NCBI RefSeq assembly: GCF_921293095.1
Contig: NC_060254.1
Span: forward strand, 106,106,917 to 106,170,916
Source of the DNA: Ischnura elegans
Taxonomy: Eukaryota > Arthropoda > Insecta > Odonata > Coenagrionidae
Direction of reading: 5' to 3'
DNA length: 64,000 nt
The notes under the pieces are model-generated. The model was given only the letters and a program-made list of their open reading frames with translations. It was not told the DNA's origin and ran no database searches. Shown here one piece after another: positions 1-12,312 of the stretch; the first letter of the stretch is position 1, and every line of letters starts with the position of its first letter. The translations under genes were made by a program, and so were the position numbers.

Positions 1-247
1 TTCCTCCAGAAATTCATTACGACGCATGACCTTCCTCGTATCGACTCATTTGCTACCGTTTGTACTTGTGTCCGTCCCTGGGTGACAATCCAAGGCGCAG
101 TTTTTCCTCTGCCCCACTCTTATTCGCTCCTTCGATTCTTTTATCATTCAACCGTGGCTCTGTGTTTGGGATTTTTCCCTCCTCGCTTCTCTTTCGCAGT
201 ACTCGACAGTGCCACACAGAAGCATGCTCCAGATATAACTCCTAATC
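1..247. other. No recognisable feature
   Basis: Unique-looking sequence left of the first MITE. It has a 61-codon open frame with no recognisable motif, so I do not call a gene. Confidence 0.5.
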
Positions 248-848
248 AATAGGGTGGTTTCCTATTATTATTTTATTGCGTATTTCACGCTTTTAGCTTT
301 TTAAATGACGATGTCTATTTTTCACGATTATATGAAAAGTGAAAATTTTCAAGCGCGCGAAAACTTGACAGCTAAGTATGAATGCTGGGAAAACTCCGTG
401 TGACGTCATTCTGGTTCCCGCTGCCGCAAGTGAGGTGCCATTGGGGCGAGGCTTTGAGAGCTGATACGACGAAGGATGCTAGCAGGTAACAGAGTACCCT
501 GCTAGCTGGTAGCGCTTGGCTTAAATAAGGATTATTATTTTCTATAAGGATTTTTATATATTGCGTACGAAGGATTTTTATTACCCTATCAAACGCAGGA
601 AACTTTCCGACCTTAGCCAGTTTTAATACGTGATTATTAAGACATGTTTCCCTGAACTCTGTGCCTCATGCACGCATTGGTAACCTCAGACGATGTAGAA
701 CTCCTATCTACTCGTATAGAAAATAGGCCCCTGTTACGTCACGTGGAGTGGCATCGCATGGGCGCCAATCTGGCCTTTTTGAAATGCGGTTAAAATGGAC
801 CATTGCCATTCGTCTGAACTGGGATTTCTAAAACCAAATAATTTGTGA
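248..848 (+). mobile_element. MITE copy A, right end missing
   Basis: First of about eleven copies of a ~657-bp non-coding element. It starts with the left terminal repeat AATAGGGTGGTTTCC and keeps the family's internal landmarks: the AAGCGCGCGAAAA stretch, the central CTGCTAGC palindromes, and CACGTGGAGTGGCATCGCAT. Similarity stops after AAACCAAATAATTTGT, so the last ~60 bp, including the right terminus, are missing. Orientation is defined with the GGTGG end on the left. Confidence 0.85.
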
Positions 849-979
849 TGTGATCTATCAAATGCATTACACTTCAATGGTTTTCCTCGCAATGACAAAA
901 TAATATACCGCAAAATAAACTGAAAAAACGGATCGCATTACACTCATCATCGCGCCGCAGAAACCTCTAGAAACCGATT

Positions 980-2055
980 GAGATGCGACCGAAGTGGATG
1001 ATGAGCCTCAAATGAGATGGAATTGGGTGTGCCTATTATGTGTATGCACTCCACTAAAAATCAAAGAAAGAATAACACACCTCACGCTGATTTTGGGCAA
1101 CAAGATTTGGGAAAACAAAGTACACCGCAACATTTCGTTAAATTTCTCCCTGCTAGGATTTCATCACAATATCAGCACTCGCAATGCGGGTAAACTCTTT
1201 AACATCCCCCATCACAGCACGTCCCGGATGTCAGGATCCTTCATTGTAACGTTTGCCAGCATCTATAATTCCCTCCCCCCAAGATCTGAGAGAGAACCAC
1301 TCAACCAAAAAAAACTACACAAATATTTACTCTAGAGATACACCGCAACAGTAAACGCCTAAAATTTCCCGCGCCCCAACAACAATTAATACATCCCTAC
1401 GCTCTGACCATAGTCATTTATATTTTTCTATCTATTTATGTATTTATTGTAGCATATCGATACTCGTTTCTTTATTTAATTATCCATCTACTTTTTATTT
1501 ATTTATTGATTTTATATATTCCTGTAATCAATCTTTTACCGGATTTACCGTTTTAGTATTTTTTACGCCCTATACACCGTTCTCAGAGTTTCATTATTTA
1601 CTCTTTATATTCTTTTTAACGTACTTATTTTAATTATTTCATTACCCTAACATTTTTTGACTCTTTATTGATATTTTATACAAATTTGCTCAGTTATCAG
1701 TTTTTAATTTCTTCAAACCTCACGTTTATTCATTGTTTTTATCATGCCTTTTTAACCTGGTTTGTGTTAACTTCTAATGGCTTAAATTCAATTTATAACT
1801 TATTCCTACCATGTATCATGACTTCCTGAGCGGTGACAGCTACAGGAGGCCACTCAAAGACTTGACCGGCTCAACAAGTTGTCAGGAAGGAGAAACTCTA
1901 TCAAATCTCGATGGACAACTAGACGAAAGAATGTATTAGTACCAATTCCTGTATATAAGTTCAATACCAGAACAAATACCATGTAAAAGAGCCCAGGCCC
2001 TGGGGAAGCGGGGGCCGGATTGTGGCCTCACCTGGGCTTGGTAAAATAAACAGCA
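980..2055 (+). pseudogene. LINE 3' end: reverse-transcriptase C-terminus plus 3' UTR
   Basis: The frame at 994-1335 (113 residues, ending at a stop) matches the extreme C-terminus of CR1/Jockey-type LINE polyproteins. The recognisable part is a TR-x(6)-F-x-IP segment followed by a SF...YNSLPP motif, which ends many non-LTR reverse transcriptases. Catalytic domains are absent, so this is a 5'-truncated copy. The following AT-rich ~700 bp ends in a GC-rich GAGCCCAGGCCCTGGGGAAG stretch and GGTAAAATAAAC, typical of a LINE 3' UTR. The start of the insertion is not sharp; 980 is where similarity becomes readable. Confidence 0.65.
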
Positions 2056-3348
2056 AAGTCAAGTCCCCTTACCTTTCACTTTAAGACGCCGACGAGGTGG
2101 GACGCGCATGCCAGCGGCCTAGAGAAATGGGAATCAAAGTCGAGGAGCAAATAGGACCCTAGCGGACGGAACGCGGCGAGGATACACGCAGGCGTTGGGC
2201 CATCGGAGTGTTTTCTTTCGGGCTACTTGGTGACTTTGCTGGCTGATAATCCTACTTTTTTACATGTCTTGGAGGTTACACCCTCATCACTGCAGAAGAT
2301 CCACTTGTGTGCTCTGATGCCTACCGATTATGCTGAGTAACTGCTTTTTTACCCTCTTTTTTAGATTGTTACGTCTGTTTCACGATAGAATCTTGTATTT
2401 GATTTCAAATCACTTCCCGTTGTGGAATAGGCTCGATATTTCGCACACTTGATTAATTCCGAAGACAACAAAACATTCCACAATAAGACAATCGAAATTT
2501 GTTTCCATTGTGCTGTAATTAACTAACCAAAGCTTCCAATTTGAGAAATATTTTTAAATTTGCTCAACAAATGGAATTAGTAATATTTTTCGGCAGAAAG
2601 TTCTTTAAGTACTAAATTAGCTATTACGTGATTCATCTCTAAAAAGTTAAAAAAAAAAAAGATAAAAGACGCGCTTTTTCCCAAAGCCATGCAAAATGCT
2701 CTAAAAAGTAAAAAAAAATAGCTTATATATCATGAGTACTCTAGAGATAAATCTTGCGTGTTGATTGGGCCTACTAGATATTAATATTGCATCGTGGCAG
2801 TCCACTTACTTACACTTAATGTATCTCCTCTTCACTCATTTATGATAGATCAAATCAGCATCCGCGCTTTACTCACCGAGTCATGATGAGGTCGTTTCTA
2901 ATTTCAGAGCGTTTACACTGTTTTTGGAAAAACCGTGTTATTTTTTAAATATTTTGATAAATATATTTTGATTGCCATGAGCACAATTGATGGATAGCAC
3001 CGCAAATGGGTCACCCAAATTCCGCTCCCAATATTGATAGCCTTGCGAAACACTCCCCCTCGCGTAGACCCCTCCTATCACATTCGTTCTGACCTTCCCG
3101 CCCATTCACGCGTCCCAACTCCCCGGAGAGATGACCTATTTATTATTAGGGCTGTGACGAAATTTACATTCGAGATGATCTCTCGAATTCATAACTTTTC
3201 AGTGATATTCCTCGATATTGAAAATAGTGGCTACGGTGCTCGACTCCCACGCTGAAGTTCAAAGATCGAGACTCATCAATGATACTATTTTCAATATTAC
3301 TTTCGACTTTTTCTTTTACACAAGCCTGCTTTTCATTATTATATATAT
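2056..3348. other. AT-rich spacer, no gene seen
   Basis: No recognisable coding or structural element. It contains short A-runs near 2649 and 2711. Its right end is an AT dinucleotide run (TTATATATATAC) into which tandem array 1 appears to have inserted. Confidence 0.5.
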
Positions 3349-3900
3349 ACTCGCTGCGCTGCGCGCGCTCGTTAAGGGGCTCCGCCCCTTAAAAACCCCG
3401 GTTCCGGCTTCGCCGTCTACATTGGTGGTCGTTCGAAGGCTTTTGAAGTCGAATAATCTCACCTCAGCTATTGGCCGGCTTCGCCGGCCAGGGATGAGGG
3501 AGGCGCCCCACTCATTCTTCGGAACGGCTTCGCCGTTCCTCGCTCAAGGGCGGCTTCGCCGCCCAGGGGTTGTTTGTGCCCCCCCGGGAATACCCCGCTA
3601 AATACTTGGAACGGCTTCGCCATTCCCTGTCTATGGTCGCCATAGCCGCCCAGAGGGCGAGGGCTTTTCGGAACTTTTTCACCGTTATTCGTTTTCAGGG
3701 CGGCTTCGCCGCCCAGAGATGGGGGGAGCCCACAGCTTGAATATCGGGGCGGCTTCGCCGCCCGGGGTTTACTGAAGCTCCCCCTCGCCTACCCCAGTTA
3801 CTCCTCGGAACGGCTTCGCCGTTCCTCGTTGTGGGGCGGCTTCGCCGCCTGGGGGTTGAGGAGCCCCCCCTCGGCTGCTCCGCTTAGTCCTAATTAATGC
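3349..3900. repeat. GC-rich hairpin block of unit 1
   Basis: About ten perfect or near-perfect hairpins sit within ~550 bp, almost all sharing the core CGGCTTCGCCG (3-nt loop TTC). Examples: GGCCGGCTTCGCCGGCC near 3475, GGAACGGCTTCGCCGTTCC near 3521 and 3807, GGGCGGCTTCGCCGCCC near 3549 and 3699, and GGGGCTCCGCCCC near 3379. The stem sequences differ while the loop stays constant. Homologous blocks occur at about 6686-7240, 10025-10560 and 12313-12865. Confidence 0.85.
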
Positions 3901-3989
3901 TCTTCTCCACCGAGAAGAGTGCCCAGGGTGATTCGGGGGTTTTAATATATTATGCATGCGGTCACCAATCATCCACGGTGATCATGTAG

Positions 3990-5400
3990 CGATGATTGTA
4001 AAGGGTAGTGCAATGCGGAGTGAAAGTGGCGACAAGTACCCATAAAAGAAGTCTTAATGGCAAGTTTTTCATTTTTTTTGCGTGGGTTTCCATCGGAATA
4101 CCAGGGGTTTTATACTTATGTTAAACCAGTGGTCACAAATCGTTCTCATGAATTCCGTGCCGATAAGTCCTAGGGGTCCGGAACAGTGGTCTCACGATTC
4201 TTTTACCTGGAGAGGCGATTTATTAGAAATGTTTTGGGAGGTTTCACGGGGTTATCGGGGGTTTTAATAAGTGGTAAGGGCACCGGTTAAATTGTGACGA
4301 AAACTATTCGAAAAGGCGACTTTAAAATATTTTATCTTATTTTCGGCGATGTTCCAGGAGGTGATCGGCGGTTTTCTGGTATTTTTTCCAATATGGTTTA
4401 CGGTGGCTCGCCCTCATCAAATATTTCGGGACGGGTAGTGCGGCGTAATGTTTGCGAAAAGTTCCCAAATAGGAGACTAAATTACACATTTTACATTTGG
4501 GGGGATTTCAGGGAGATACCGGGGGTTTAAATGTGTGTACTCCTGGCGGTCACCATCCGTTGAAATAAATTCCGCGGGGATAGTCGTTGGGGGCGGTGGA
4601 ATTGTCACGAAAAGTACCCAAAAAGTAGACCTATATGCAAAACTTTATTTTTTGGGGGGGGGGGGGTTTGAGGGTTTACCGGGGGTTTATGGGTTTGTAC
4701 TGCCAGGAGTCATCAATCGTCTACTTCAATTCCGTAGCGATGAGGTTTCACGGGGCTATCAGGGGTTTTAATAAGTGGTAGGGGCACCGGTTAAATTGTG
4801 ACGAAAACTATTCGAAAAAGCGACTTTAAAGTATTTTATCTTAATTTCGGCGATGTTCCAGGAGGTGATCGGGGGTTTTTCTGGTATTTTTTCCCGTATG
4901 GTTTACGGTGGCTCGCCCTCATCAAATATTTCGGGACGGGTAGTGCGGCGTAATGTTTGCGAAAAGTTCCCAAATTGGAGACTTAATGACACATTTTACA
5001 TTTGGGGGGATTTTAGGGGGATACCGGGGGTTTATATGAGTGTACTCCTGGCGGTCACCATCCGTTCACATAAATTCCGTAGGTATTAGTCGTTGGGGTA
5101 AGAATCAGCGGTGGAATAGTCACGGAAAGTACACAAAAAGTAGACTTATATGAAAAATGTTATTTTTTTGGGGTGTATGTGGGTTTACCGGGGGTTTATA
5201 GGTTTGTACAGTCAGGGGTCATCAATCGTCTACATCAATTCCGTAGCGATGAGTGGTAAGGCTTGGAAATGCGGCGGAATTCTGACGAAAAGTACCCGAA
5301 AAGGCTACATACATGCAAATTTTAATTTTTTAGGGGTTTTCAGGGGGTTTAAAAATGACAACATTATATGGTCACATTCATTTACTATCATATCTAAGAG
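3990..5400 (+). repeat. G-rich ~165-bp degenerate tandem repeats (unit 1)
   Basis: A diverged repeat cycles through CCGGGGGTTTATA, AATTCCGTAGCGATGAG, GGCGGAATTGTGACG, AAAAGTACCC and CTTATATGCAAAATTT. The GGGGGTTT landmark appears near 4254, 4520, 4679, 4757, 4870, 5020 and 5190, with adjacent full spacings of about 160-170 bp. A run of 13 G sits at 4654-4666. The same block follows in unit 2 and, diverged, in unit 3. Confidence 0.7.
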
Positions 5401-6549
5401 AAGTTGCCCCTATGACATCCATATTTCGAGAGTAATACAATAAAAAGTAAATCTCTCCCCGGAAAAAATTAGTAGTGCCCGCCATTTCTATCTTTTCGCG
5501 GTTATATTAATTAAATCATTTATTTAATATTTATGCTTTCTAAAAGATAATGCATAGGTGTATCTAACTATTAAATTTCAAAGAAATCGGAGAGGTAAAA
5601 GTTGACAAATCCAGTGTTCATCTTTTGGAAATCGTAATTTTTGGTGATTTTCGGAATATTTTAATTTTTTTCCGAGTAACCAAGAACGACGAAAGAAAAT
5701 TGTTACCTATATTTCGTAGAGGATGTAATGAACATATATAATAATCATTTTCGTTGCCCAACTCACAAAATAAGGCCGACGGCAGTGGAAAGTATGAAAT
5801 ATTTTCCGAGAAATCAATTTTTTGACGCCATTTTGAAAACGTTAAACTTGGAAATTAACTTAAAAAATTACATAAGTAGGAAGCAACATTTATTGGCTTT
5901 CATAATATGCACAACGGTTCGTGTGACAGAAATGTATCGCCAGTATAACGATAAATAGTAAACGGACTCCCGGGAAAAAATGGGAATTGTCCGCCATTTT
6001 TAATTTTTTGCTGGTTTATCGATGGCAAAATTGTAAAAATGTTTAAATTTTCTAATACAAAATGAATATTTTTATGCATATACTAAGTCTAAACGATATC
6101 GGTCGTGTAAAACTGGACGAAATGTCGTGTTAATCTTTTGGAAATTGTACTTTTTGGCGATTTTCGGCATATTTTAATTTTTTTCTCGGCAACCAATGGT
6201 GGCAAAAAGAAATCGTTACCCAGGTTAAATGTAAAATCAAGGGAGCATATATAATAACTATTTTCGTCATCATACAACTGAAATTAAGACGAGGGGAGCA
6301 GAAGGAATGAATTTAGTTTCGAAAAACCAATTTTTGGGCGCCATTTTGGCTGCAATTTTCTTGAATTGAAACTAACAACATTACATATTTACGTGCCTAC
6401 GTTCATTAGCTTTCAAAAAATACATTAACGACTCGTGTGGCACGCATGGTTCGCGCGCAGTAAAATAAAAACCGAAAGACGGTCACCGGAAAAAGCCCGA
6501 TTTCGGCCATTTTGTCGTCCTAGGGACGACACGTGGCGGAAACTTCCGG

Positions 6550-6685
6550 TTTTCGGATTTTTCCTCCGGATCATTTCGGGTTCCCCGCACGCGTGCCAAA
6601 TTTCAGCTCTCCAGCACTTCTAGAAGTGGTCGGGAATTTGTATCCATCAGTCAGTCAGTCACCACAAGGGCTGTATATAGATAGG
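6550..6685 (+). repeat. Conserved 3' terminal module of array-1 units
   Basis: 136 bp from TTTTCGGATTTTTCCTCCGG to the unit end, repeated at the end of each unit. It holds the palindrome CACTTCTAGAAGTG (6615-6628), then AATTTGTATCCATCAGTCAG and the terminal TATATAG. The module reappears in array 2 with matching order and spacing. Confidence 0.75.
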
Positions 6686-9600
6686 ACTCGCTGCGCTGCG
6701 CGCGCTCGTTAAGGGGCTCCGCCCCTTAAAAACCCCGGTTCCGGCTTCGCCGTCTACATTGGTGGTCGTTCGAAGGCTTTTGAAGTCGAATAATCTCACC
6801 TCAGCTATTGGCCGGCTTCGCCGGCCAGGGATGAGGGAGGCGCCCCACTCATTCTTCGGAACGGCTTCGCCGTTCCTCGCTCAAGGGCGGCTTCGCCGCC
6901 CAGGGGTTGTTTGTGCCCCCCCGGGAATACCCCGCTAAATACTTGGAACGGCTTCGCCATTCCCTGTCTATGGTCGCCATAGCCGCCCAGAGGGCGAGGG
7001 CTTTTCGGAACTTTTTCACCGTTATTCGTTTTCAGGGCGGCTTCGCCGCCCAGAGATGGGGGGAGCCCACAGCTTGAATATCGGGGCGGCTTCGCCGCCC
7101 GGGGTTTACTGAAGCTCCCCCTCGCCTACCCCAGTTACTCCTCGGAACGGCTTCGCCGTTCCTCGTTGTGGGGCGGCTTCGCCGCCTGGGGGTTGAGGAG
7201 CCCCCCCTCGGCTGCTCCGCTTAGTCCTAATTAATGCTCTTCTCCACCGAGAAGAGTGCCCAGGGTGATTCGGGGGTTTTAATATATTATGCATGCGGTC
7301 ACCAATCATCCACGGTGATCATGTAGCGATGATTGTAAAGGGTAGTGCAATGCGGAGTGAAAGTGGCGACAAGTACCCATAAAAGAAGTCTTAATGGCAA
7401 GTTTTTCATTTTTTTTGCGTGGGTTTCCATCGGAATACCAGGGGTTTTATACTTATGTTAAACCAGTGGTCACAAATCGTTCTCATGAATTCCGTGCCGA
7501 TAAGTCCTAGGGGTCCGGAACAGTGGTCTCACGATTCTTTTACCTGGAGAGGCGATTTATTAGAAATGTTTTGGGAGGTTTCACGGGGTTATCGGGGGTT
7601 TTAATAAGTGGTAAGGGCACCGGTTAAATTGTGACGAAAACTATTCGAAAAGGCGACTTTAAAATATTTTATCTTATTTTCGGCGATGTTCCAGGAGGTG
7701 ATCGGCGGTTTTCTGGTATTTTTTCCAATATGGTTTACGGTGGCTCGCCCTCATCAAATATTTCGGGACGGGTAGTGCGGCGTAATGTTTGCGAAAAGTT
7801 CCCAAATAGGAGACTAAATTACACATTTTACATTTGGGGGGATTTCAGGGAGATACCGGGGGTTTAAATGTGTGTACTCCTGGCGGTCACCATCCGTTGA
7901 AATAAATTCCGCGGGGATAGTCGTTGGGGGCGGTGGAATTGTCACGAAAAGTACCCAAAAAGTAGACCTATATGCAAAACTTTATTTTTTGGGGGGGGGG
8001 GGGGTTTGAGGGTTTACCGGGGGTTTATGGGTTTGTACTGCCAGGAGTCATCAATCGTCTACTTCAATTCCGTAGCGATGAGGTTTCACGGGGCTATCAG
8101 GGGTTTTAATAAGTGGTAGGGGCACCGGTTAAATTGTGACGAAAACTATTCGAAAAAGCGACTTTAAAGTATTTTATCTTAATTTCGGCGATGTTCCAGG
8201 AGGTGATCGGGGGTTTTTCTGGTATTTTTTCCCGTATGGTTTACGGTGGCTCGCCCTCATCAAATATTTCGGGACGGGTAGTGCGGCGTAATGTTTGCGA
8301 AAAGTTCCCAAATTGGAGACTTAATGACACATTTTACATTTGGGGGGATTTTAGGGGGATACCGGGGGTTTATATGAGTGTACTCCTGGCGGTCACCATC
8401 CGTTCACATAAATTCCGTAGGTATTAGTCGTTGGGGTAAGAATCAGCGGTGGAATAGTCACGGAAAGTACACAAAAAGTAGACTTATATGAAAAATGTTA
8501 TTTTTTTGGGGTGTATGTGGGTTTACCGGGGGTTTATAGGTTAGTACAGTCAGGGGTCATCAATCGTCCTACATCAATTCCGTAGCGATGAGTGGTAAGG
8601 CTTGGAAATGCGGCGGAATTCTGACGAAAAGTACCCGAAAAGGCTACATACATGCAAATTTTAATTTTTTAGGGGTTTTCAGGGGGTTTAAAAATGACAA
8701 CATTATATGGTCACATTCATTTACTATCATATCTAAGAGAAGTTGCCCCTATGACATCCATATTTCGAGAGTAATACAATAAAAAGTAAATCTCTCCCCG
8801 GAAAAAATTAGTAGTGCCCGCCATTTCTATCTTTTCGCGGTTATATTAATTAAATCATTTATTAATATTTATGCTTTCTAAAAGATAATGCATAGGTGTA
8901 TCTAACTATTAAATTTCAAAGAAATCGGAGAGGTAAAAGTTGACAAATCCAGTGTTCATCTTTTGGAAATCGTAATTTTGGTGATTTTCGGAATATTTTA
9001 ATTTTTTTCCGAGTAAACCAAGAACGACGAAAGAAAATTGTTACCTATATTTCGTAGAGGATGTAATTGAACATATATAATAATCATTTCGTTGCCCCAA
9101 CTCACAAAATAAGGCCGACGGCAGTGGAAAGTATGAAATATTTTCCGAGAAATCAATTTTTGACGCCATTTGAAAACGTTAAACTTGGAAATTAACTTAA
9201 AAAATTACATAAGTAGGAGAGCAACATTTATTGGCTTTCATAATATGCACAACGGTTCGTGTGACAGAAATGTATCGCCAGTATAACGATAAATAGTAAA
9301 CGGACTCCCGGGAAAAAAATGGGAATTGTCCGCCATTTTTAATTTTTTGCTGGTTTATCGATGGCAAAATTGTAAAAATGTTTAAATTTTCTAATACAAA
9401 ATGAATATTTTTATGCATATACTAAGTCTAAACGATATCGGTCGTGTAAAACTGGACGAAATGTCGTGTTAATCTTTTGGAAATTGTACTTTTTGGCGAT
9501 TTTCGGCATATTTTAATTTTTTTCTCGGCAACCAATGGTGGCAAAAAGAAATCGTTACCCAGGTTAAATGTAAAATCAAGGGAGCATATATAATAACTAT

Positions 9601-10024
9601 TTTCGTCATCATACAACTGAAATTAAGACGAGGGGAGCAGAAGGAATGAATTTAGTTTCGAAAAAACAATTTTTGGGCGCCATTTTGGCTGCAATTTTCT
9701 TGAATTGAAACTAACAACATTACATATTTACGTGCCTACGTTCATTAGCTTTCAAAAAATACATTAACGACTCGTGTGGCACGCATGGTTCGCGCGCAGT
9801 AAAATAAAAACCGAAAGACGGTCACCGGAAAAAGCCCGATTTCGGCCATTTTGTCGTCCTAGGGACGACACGTGGCGGAAACTTCCGGTTTTCGGATTTT
9901 TCCTCCGGATCATTTCGGGTTCCCCGCACGCGTGCCAAATTTCAGCTCTCCAGCACTTCTAGAAGTGGTCGGGAATTTGTATCCATCAGTCAGTCAGTCA
10001 CCACAAGGGCTGTATATAGATGGG
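6686..10024 (+). repeat. Array 1, unit 2 (full length, near-identical to unit 1)
   Basis: Same order and nearly the same sequence as unit 1, with scattered 1-bp indels mainly between about 8990 and 9220. The internal G-run is 14 long (7991-8004) against 13 in unit 1. The near identity over 3.3 kb implies recent tandem duplication or gene conversion. Confidence 0.85.
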
Positions 10025-12312
10025 ACTCGCACGCTCCGCGCGCTCGTTAAGGGGCTCCGCCCCTTAAAAACCCCGGTTCCGGCTTCGCCGTTTACATTTG
10101 TGGTCGTTTGAAGAATTTTAGTTTGAATAACCTCACCAGAAAAAGCTAGGGGCCGGCTTCGCCGGCCAGGGGGTAGGAAAGCGGCCCACCCATTCCTCGG
10201 AACGGCTTTGCCGTTCCTCGTTGAGAGGCGGCTTCGCCACCCAGGGGTTAAGTGTGCCCCGCCGGGGCTACCCCGCTTAATTCTCAGAACGTCTTCGCCG
10301 TTCCTCGGCTGGGGTCGGCATAGCCGCCCAGAGGGCAAGGGCATTTCGGAACTGTTTCACCGTTATTTGTTTAAGGGGCGGCTTTGCCGCCCAGGGGTGG
10401 AGGGAGCCCACAGCGGCTGCGCCGCTTGAACGTCGGGGCGGCTTCGCCGCCCGAGGGTTACTTAAGCTCGTTGTGGGGCGGCTTCGCCGCCTTGGGGATG
10501 AGGAGCCCCCCGCGGCTGCTCCGCTTAGTCGTAATACATGGTCTTCTCCACCGAGAGGGGTGCCCAGGGGGATTGGGGGGTATTAATGTGTTATACATGC
10601 GGTCACTGATCGTCCAGTGATCATGTAGCGATGATTGTAAAGGGTAGTGTAATGCGGCGTAATAGTGGCGACAAGTACCCATAAAAGAACACTTAATGTC
10701 AAGTTTTTCATTTTTTTTGCGGGGGGTTCCAACGGAATACCGGGGGATTTATACTTGTGTTGAACGAAACAAATCGTCCTTATAAATTCCGTGCCGATAA
10801 GTCCTAGGGGTCCGCAACAGTGGCGGAGTTCTGACGATTCCTTTACCCGGAGAGGCTACTTATTAGAGAATTGTTTAGGGATGTTTCACGGGGTTATCGG
10901 GGGTTTTAATAAGTAGAAGGGGCACCGGCTAAATTGTAACAAAGTACTCGGAAAGGCGACATTAAAAATTTTTTTTTCGGCGAGGTTCCAAGAGGTGATC
11001 GGGGGTTTTCTGATATTTTTTCCCGTATGGTTTACGGTGGCTCGCCCTCACCAAATATTCCGGATCTAGAGCTCAGAGGGGACGGGTAGTGCGGCGTAAT
11101 GTTTGCGAGAAGTTCCCAAATAGGAGACTTAATGGCACATTTAACATTTGGGGGGATTTCACGGGGATACCGGGGGTTTATGTGCGTACTCCCTGCGGTC
11201 ACCATCCGTTCACAGAAATTACGTAGGGATGAGTCGTTGGGGTAAGAACCAGCGGTGGAGTAGTCACTAAATGTACCCAAAAAGTAGACTTATGTGCAAA
11301 ATTTAATTTTTTGGGGTGTAGGAGGGTTTACTGGGGGTTTATAGGTTTGTACTGCCAATGGTCATCAATCGCCCATATCAATTCCGTAGCGATGAGTGGT
11401 AAGGGTTGGAAAAGCGGCGGAATTGTGGCGAAAAGTACCCGAAAAGGCTACTTATATGCAAATTTTAATTTTGTAGGGGGTTTCAGGGGGTTTAAAGATG
11501 ATGATGTTATATGATCACATCCATTTACTATCATATGTAAGAGAAGTTGTCCCTATGGCATCCATATTTCGAGAGTAATACAATAAATAATAAATCTCTC
11601 CCCGGAAAAAATTAGTAGTGCCCGCCATTTTCATTTTTTTGCCGTTATATCGATTAAATAATTTATTAAATGTTTATTTTTTCTGAAAGTCAATGCATAC
11701 GTGTATGCAAATACTAAGTTTGAAAGAAATCGATCAGGTTAAAATTTACATAATCCTGTGTTAATCTTTTGGAAATCGTAATTTTCGGTAATTTTCGGTA
11801 TATTTTAATTTTTTTCTGAGTAACCAAGGACGACGAAAGAAAATTGTTGCCTACATTTCGTAGACGATGTTATGAGCATATATAATAATCATTTTCGTTA
11901 TCCTACACTCGAAATTAAGTCGAGGGGAGCGGAAGGAATGAAATTATTTTCGAAAAACCAAAATTTAGACGCCATTTTGGCAGTCATTTTATTAAAAAGA
12001 AACTAATACTATTACATAAGCACGTGACCACGTTTATCAGCTTTCAAAACATGCATTAACGATTCATGTAACACGCATGGTTCGCGCGCAGTAAAATAAA
12101 AACAGAAAGAATGTCCCCGGAAAAGGCGCGATTTCGGCCATTTTGTCGTCCTAGCGACGACACGTGGCGGAAACTTCCGGTTTTCGGATTTTTCCTCCGG
12201 ATCATTTCGGGTTCTCCGCACGCGTGCCAAATTTCAGCTCTCCAGCACTTCTGGAAGTGGTCGGGAATTTGTATCCATGAGTCAGTCACCACAAGGGCTG
12301 TATATAGATGGG
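10025..12312 (+). repeat. Array 1, unit 3 (diverged, shorter subfamily)
   Basis: Same architecture as units 1 and 2 but clearly diverged and about 1 kb shorter (2288 bp). The hairpin block has its own stems, such as GGGGCGGCTTTGCCGCCC near 10376, and fewer 165-bp repeats. The 3' module is well conserved, with the palindrome written CACTTCTGGAAGTG instead of CACTTCTAGAAGTG, and one fewer GTCA step. Confidence 0.8.

Larger units (their letters stand above)
3349..6685 (+). repeat. Array 1, unit 1 (full length, 3337 bp)
   Basis: Reference unit of the array. Start and end are set by comparison with the near-identical next unit, whose start lies 3337 bp downstream. It contains short open frames (for example 3769-3972 minus and 6435-6623 plus) that recur unchanged in other units because of recent duplication; none has a recognisable domain. 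Confidence 0.85.

Noticed and set aside
3349..3900. Bacterial contamination or rho-independent terminators, suggested by GC-rich CGGCTTCGCCG hairpins
   Set aside because: The block is embedded in repeat units that continue into AT-rich animal-type sequence and recur four times with the same neighbours. No bacterial gene is present.
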